6,688 bases of DNA from Candidatus Magasanikbacteria bacterium CG_4_10_14_0_8_um_filter_42_12. Lineage in GTDB: Bacteria > Patescibacteriota > Patescibacteriia > Magasanikbacterales > UBA922. Position numbers and translations under genes: made by a program. Shown one piece after another: positions 4,237 to 6,688 of the stretch. The notes beneath the pieces were generated by a model. It did no database searches. It was not told the origin of the DNA and saw nothing but the letters and a program-made list of their open reading frames with translations. The stretch is from the NCBI GenBank assembly GCA_002784795.1, contig PFLZ01000149.1, positions 1-6,688 on the forward strand. The letters are read 5' to 3'. Numbering within the stretch: the stretch's first letter is position 1; each line of letters begins with the position of its first letter.

Positions 4237-5517
4237 ATGCCAAAACAAAAAGAATATATCCTCTTTATCACCAGCGTTTCCAACAAAGGGATTGAAGCTG
4301 TAAATACATATAATAAAAAGAAGGGTACATCATATAAGATTGTCGTTCTTCGTGACAAAAACAAGAAAAGTTGGGATCTCATCGCCAAGAAAAAAAATAT
4401 TCATGCACTTCTCACATGTGATTTTAATAAGCCGCATGATATAGAAAAAACACTTTCTCCATTTAAAACAACTATCAAAGCAGCGACTTTTTACGGAGAT
4501 GGCAATGCAGTTCTTTTTGCTAAAATTGTTCCCCACCTTCCATACATCAATCTTCCTTCGGCACAGAGCCTCGAATGGTCGACAGATAAAATTGCAATGA
4601 GACAACTCTTTGAGGCATACGACAAAACCATTACCCCATCATTTACGATCGTCAAAGATGCCGAAGAAAAATCTATTGAAAAAATTATAAAGAAAGTTGG
4701 TTTTCCACTTGTGATCAAACCTGCAGGTCTTGCTGCAAGTTTGCTGGTAACCATGTGCTACCATGAGGATGAACTCAGAGCTTCGTTAAAAAAAGTATTC
4801 AAAAAAATTCAAAAAATCTATAAAGAAAACAATAGAACAACGGTTCCTAAACTTTTGGTGGAACAATTTATGGAAGGAGAGATGTACTCCATCGATGCCT
4901 ATGTCAGCAGAACGGGAGAAGTCGTCTTTTGTCCTCTTGTGTATGTCAAAACAGGCAAAGCAATTGGATTTGATGATTTTTTTGGATATCTCAGGATCAC
5001 ACCAACACAACTAAAGCCTACTACCCTACAAAAAGCCCAAGTAGTCGCAGAAAAAGCAATCCATGCAATGAATCTGCGGTCAACAGTAGCCCACATAGAA
5101 CTCATGCGCACCGAGGATGGCTGGAAAGTCATTGAACTCGGCCCACGCATCGGTGGGTTTAGACACGAAATGTATGCTCTTTCTTTTGGGATTGATCACT
5201 CACTCAATGACCTCTATACACGTTTGGGAGAAAAGCCATTTGTAGGAAAAAAACAAAAGGCATTTGTTGCTGTTCTGAATTTTTATGCAAAAAAAGAAGG
5301 CATACTAAAAAATGTTGTAGGGCTTAGAAAAGTAAAAAAGCTTGAATCATTCCAAGCGATTACACAACATATTCAAACAGGTCAAAAATGTTTGTATGCA
5401 AAACACGGTGGAAAATCTGTTTGTAATGTCACCCTCTCACACAAGTCCCGTCCAAAATTGCTTGCTGACATACGACGAACTGAACAAATGATATCAATAG
5501 ATCTTGAAGAGAAATAA
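4237..5517 (+). CDS. ATP-grasp ligase, L-amino-acid-ligase/carnosine-synthase-like (copy 2)
   Basis: The protein has 426 residues and is a tandem paralogue of the preceding gene. The core around the ATP site is more than half identical by eye, and the termini are more diverged. Key residues are kept: ATP-binding Lys161 (VIKPAGLAAS), KLLVEQFMEG, Glu288 (HIELM), Glu300 and Arg304 in ELGPRIGG, and the IGFDDFFGYL block at 243-252. As in copy 1, Gly302 replaces the usual metal-site Asn, so this is a trait of the subfamily and not a damaged site. The C-terminal domain keeps KHGG and LLADIRR, matching QHGG and LLADIRR of copy 1. ATG 4237 is chosen because the N-terminal strand (EYILFITSV) then aligns with copy 1. 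A TTG at 4186 would add 17 residues. The 75-base gap has no terminator, so the pair is probably one transcript from the 2741 promoter. The substrate is unknown. Confidence 0.9.
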   Translation: MPKQKEYILFITSVSNKGIEAVNTYNKKKGTSYKIVVLRDKNKKSWDLIAKKKNIHALLTCDFNKPHDIEKTLSPFKTTIKAATFYGDGNAVLFAKIVPHLPYINLPSAQSLEWSTDKIAMRQLFEAYDKTITPSFTIVKDAEEKSIEKIIKKVGFPLVIKPAGLAASLLVTMCYHEDELRASLKKVFKKIQKIYKENNRTTVPKLLVEQFMEGEMYSIDAYVSRTGEVVFCPLVYVKTGKAIGFDDFFGYLRITPTQLKPTTLQKAQVVAEKAIHAMNLRSTVAHIELMRTEDGWKVIELGPRIGGFRHEMYALSFGIDHSLNDLYTRLGEKPFVGKKQKAFVAVLNFYAKKEGILKNVVGLRKVKKLESFQAITQHIQTGQKCLYAKHGGKSVCNVTLSHKSRPKLLADIRRTEQMISIDLEEK

Positions 5518-5519
5518 AG

Positions 5520-5549
5520 AAAAAGAAGCGAATTATCACTTCTTTTTTT
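5520..5549. terminator. Bidirectional intrinsic terminator between convergent genes
   Basis: A 9-bp stem (5520-5528 with 5539-5547) closes a 10-base loop. The right arm ends in seven T and the left arm begins with five A, so a T run follows the hairpin on both strands. It begins three bases after the second ATP-grasp gene and overlaps the stop codon of the minus-strand gene (5548-5550), so one hairpin serves both. Confidence 0.85.
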
Positions 5550-6270
5550 ATACTACGATGATCGTATCAAATCCTCTCACCTTCAGTTCTCTTCGCCTAC
5601 CGTGAAAATGGTCTCCTGCTTTTTCCATCTCTTCTTGGCTGTATTCTTGCCCCAAAAGTACAAGACCCTGCTCAAACCCTCTAATGTGTTCTCGCATCTC
5701 TCTGGCGATCATAGGGTGCTCCTGCGCATCGTCAGCCATGACTCTGATATCACTGAGTTGATTTTCGAGATTATCGAGAAGAGAGGTGAATTCTTGCACT
5801 GATGCTTGAAATTCTTTGTGTCCCGTTCCTTTGACTGCCTGTATGGCGTATGTCTTGAGATGTGTATTCATGTCGACGAGTGCATGATTGAGTTCAATAC
5901 GTTCCTCAAGCGTAAAAAAGGAAGCTGGTGCACCTGTATGAATATCCTGTACTGTTCCACCCTGTGCGACAAATTGATCAAATTTTTTTTGCATTTTTCT
6001 CGAGAGTGCTGCACGAAAAAATTTCTCACCGACCTTACCCTCGTGCAATCCAATGACTTCTTGAAGTGCCTTTCTATACGGCCACACACGCTTTCCAAAA
6101 ATAATCATTGTGTCCTCTATGTCTGCACGCGACAATTCAGCGTCATTCTCTATATGCTCGAGCGCATGTCTCATTTCTTCCTCAAGTTCTGTAGGCAATA
6201 CGGGTGCCACAAACGTATAAAGCTGTCTGAATATTTGCGTTGTATATTGTGTGGTTGGCATGGTCTCCAT
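5548..6270 (-). CDS. Hypothetical helical soluble protein
   Basis: The protein has 240 residues, no cysteine and no membrane segment or signal peptide. It is charged and likely mostly alpha-helical. Features that can be seen: an acidic stretch PTELEEEMRHALEHIENDAE (26-45), an aromatic-basic spot KRVWPYRK (60-67) containing the only Trp, a Gly-containing turn AQGGTVQDIHTGAP (102-115), amphipathic helices from 120 to 220 with heptad-like leucine spacing (FTSLLDNLENQLSDI, 161-175), and a His-rich basic patch HFHGRRREL (221-229) before a hydrophobic end (FDTIIVV). I recognise no family. ATG 6270 gives the full length and ATG 6261 removes three residues; neither has a Shine-Dalgarno sequence. It lies 34 bases downstream of the methyltransferase on the same strand and may be co-transcribed, or use its own extended -10 promoter at 6279-6287. 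It could be a scaffold or a division- or envelope-associated cytoplasmic protein; this cannot be decided. Confidence 0.87.
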   Translation of the reverse strand: METMPTTQYTTQIFRQLYTFVAPVLPTELEEEMRHALEHIENDAELSRADIEDTMIIFGKRVWPYRKALQEVIGLHEGKVGEKFFRAALSRKMQKKFDQFVAQGGTVQDIHTGAPASFFTLEERIELNHALVDMNTHLKTYAIQAVKGTGHKEFQASVQEFTSLLDNLENQLSDIRVMADDAQEHPMIAREMREHIRGFEQGLVLLGQEYSQEEMEKAGDHFHGRRRELKVRGFDTIIVV

Positions 6271-6278
6271 ATACGTTC

Positions 6279-6287
6279 AGTATACCA
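6279..6287 (-). promoter_or_regulatory. Extended -10 promoter candidate for the 240-residue protein
   Basis: Read on the minus strand, TGG is followed by TATACT (6284 down to 6279), a good extended -10 element. No recognisable -35 lies 16-18 bases upstream, which extended -10 promoters can tolerate. Transcription would start near 6272, leaving two bases before ATG 6270 (almost leaderless) or about eleven before ATG 6261. Confidence 0.4.
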
Positions 6288-6304
6288 AAGCTCGCGTGAA
6301 GATA

Positions 6305-6688
6305 CTACTGACAGCGAAGTGCGTACATAGCGATGCCAGCCGCAATACTCACATTCAGGCTTTCTTTCTTCCCAAGCATGGGGATATGGACAATGTGGTC
6401 GCACGAGGAAAGAATATCTTCTTCGATGCCGTCCACTTCGTTTCCCACGATCAATGCCACCTTCTGTACATTTCTCATTTTTAATTTCAAATTACTCATA
6501 TCTTCACTATCACTGTTTTTCTCTAATGCAATGATTGCGTATCCTTGCTCTTTCAATTCCTGAACAAGCGCTGGCAAATCTTCCCGTTTCTCCCAAGGTA
6601 TCCATGTTTCTGCGCCGAGTGAGACTTTATCTATCTGAATCTTTGGTGGCGTCGCCGTGTATCCCACTAAATATAATGTTGAGATGTT
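6305..6688 (-). CDS. TrmH/SpoU-family RNA 2'-O-methyltransferase, N-terminus outside window
   Basis: 127 codons are visible and the frame is open to the window edge. A GTG at 6667 is internal, because the in-frame residues before it (STLYLV) continue the expected family strand into GYTATPP. These enzymes transfer the methyl group of S-adenosylmethionine to a ribose 2'-hydroxyl of tRNA or rRNA, using a trefoil-knot fold and usually acting as dimers. Visible in fragment numbering: the LGAE motif (24-27), motif 2 IVGNEVDG (80-87), which forms the knot, and motif 3 IPMLGKKESLNVSIAAG (102-118), which binds the methyl donor. Motif 1, with the catalytic Arg, lies upstream beyond the window. The loop between ALE and motif 2 is about five residues longer than I expect and is AT-rich at DNA level (around 6471-6500). 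The target RNA cannot be told, so no gene symbol is given. Confidence 0.92.
   Translation of the reverse strand, partial: NISTLYLVGYTATPPKIQIDKVSLGAETWIPWEKREDLPALVQELKEQGYAIIALEKNSDSEDMSNLKLKMRNVQKVALIVGNEVDGIEEDILSSCDHIVHIPMLGKKESLNVSIAAGIAMYALRCQ

Noticed and set aside
6665..6667. GTG at 6667 as the start of the methyltransferase
   Set aside because: The frame is open upstream and encodes STLYLV, the expected family strand before GYT. A 120-residue protein would also lack motif 1.
730..6688. TGA read as glycine, as in some related lineages
   Set aside because: All genes are intact in the standard code with TAA or TAG stops, and no in-frame TGA is needed to extend or join any of them.

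Overview
The window looks like a piece of a small, AT-leaning bacterial genome, most likely from the Candidate Phyla Radiation (Patescibacteria, Parcubacteria-like). This is an inference. It rests on the style of the PfkB kinase and of the TrmH-family methyltransferase, on the lack of any clear Shine-Dalgarno sequence before the visible starts, on tiny membrane-protein genes, and on short tandem repeats at gene boundaries. All eight coding regions end in TAA or TAG. None needs TGA as a sense codon, so the TGA-to-glycine code of some related lineages is not supported.

Layout. (1) Positions 1-729 hold the C-terminal three quarters of an AhpF/TrxB-type flavin disulfide reductase, closed by a strong hairpin terminator at 752-784. 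(2) Positions 730-1077 form a gene-free stretch. It holds a 4 x 7-base repeat, the terminator, a compact stretch able to fold into several stems (802-894), a perfect 10-bp hairpin (906-929) and a degenerate 4 x 9-base repeat. (3) Positions 1078-2704 hold two small paralogous three-helix membrane proteins followed by a PfkB-family sugar or nucleoside kinase. The second membrane gene and the kinase are each preceded by an almost identical four-unit heptad array that ends exactly 4 bases before the ATG. (4) Positions 2741-5517 begin with a near-consensus extended -10 promoter that drives two tandem paralogous ATP-grasp ligases. A bidirectional terminator (5520-5549) closes this unit. (5) Positions 5548-6688, on the minus strand, hold a 240-residue helical protein of unknown function and, upstream of it, the C-terminal part of a TrmH/SpoU RNA methyltransferase that runs off the window.

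Functional reading. The two ATP-grasp proteins probably form amide or peptide bonds, as L-amino-acid ligases and carnosine synthase do. Whether they act in sequence or as a heteromer cannot be told from sequence. The PfkB kinase and the membrane proteins may be co-transcribed, but no shared pathway is evident. No CRISPR array, insertion sequence, tRNA or rRNA was found. The most unusual signal is non-coding: four arrays, each of four units of 7 or 9 bases, placed at gene boundaries. In three of them the first and last units are identical.
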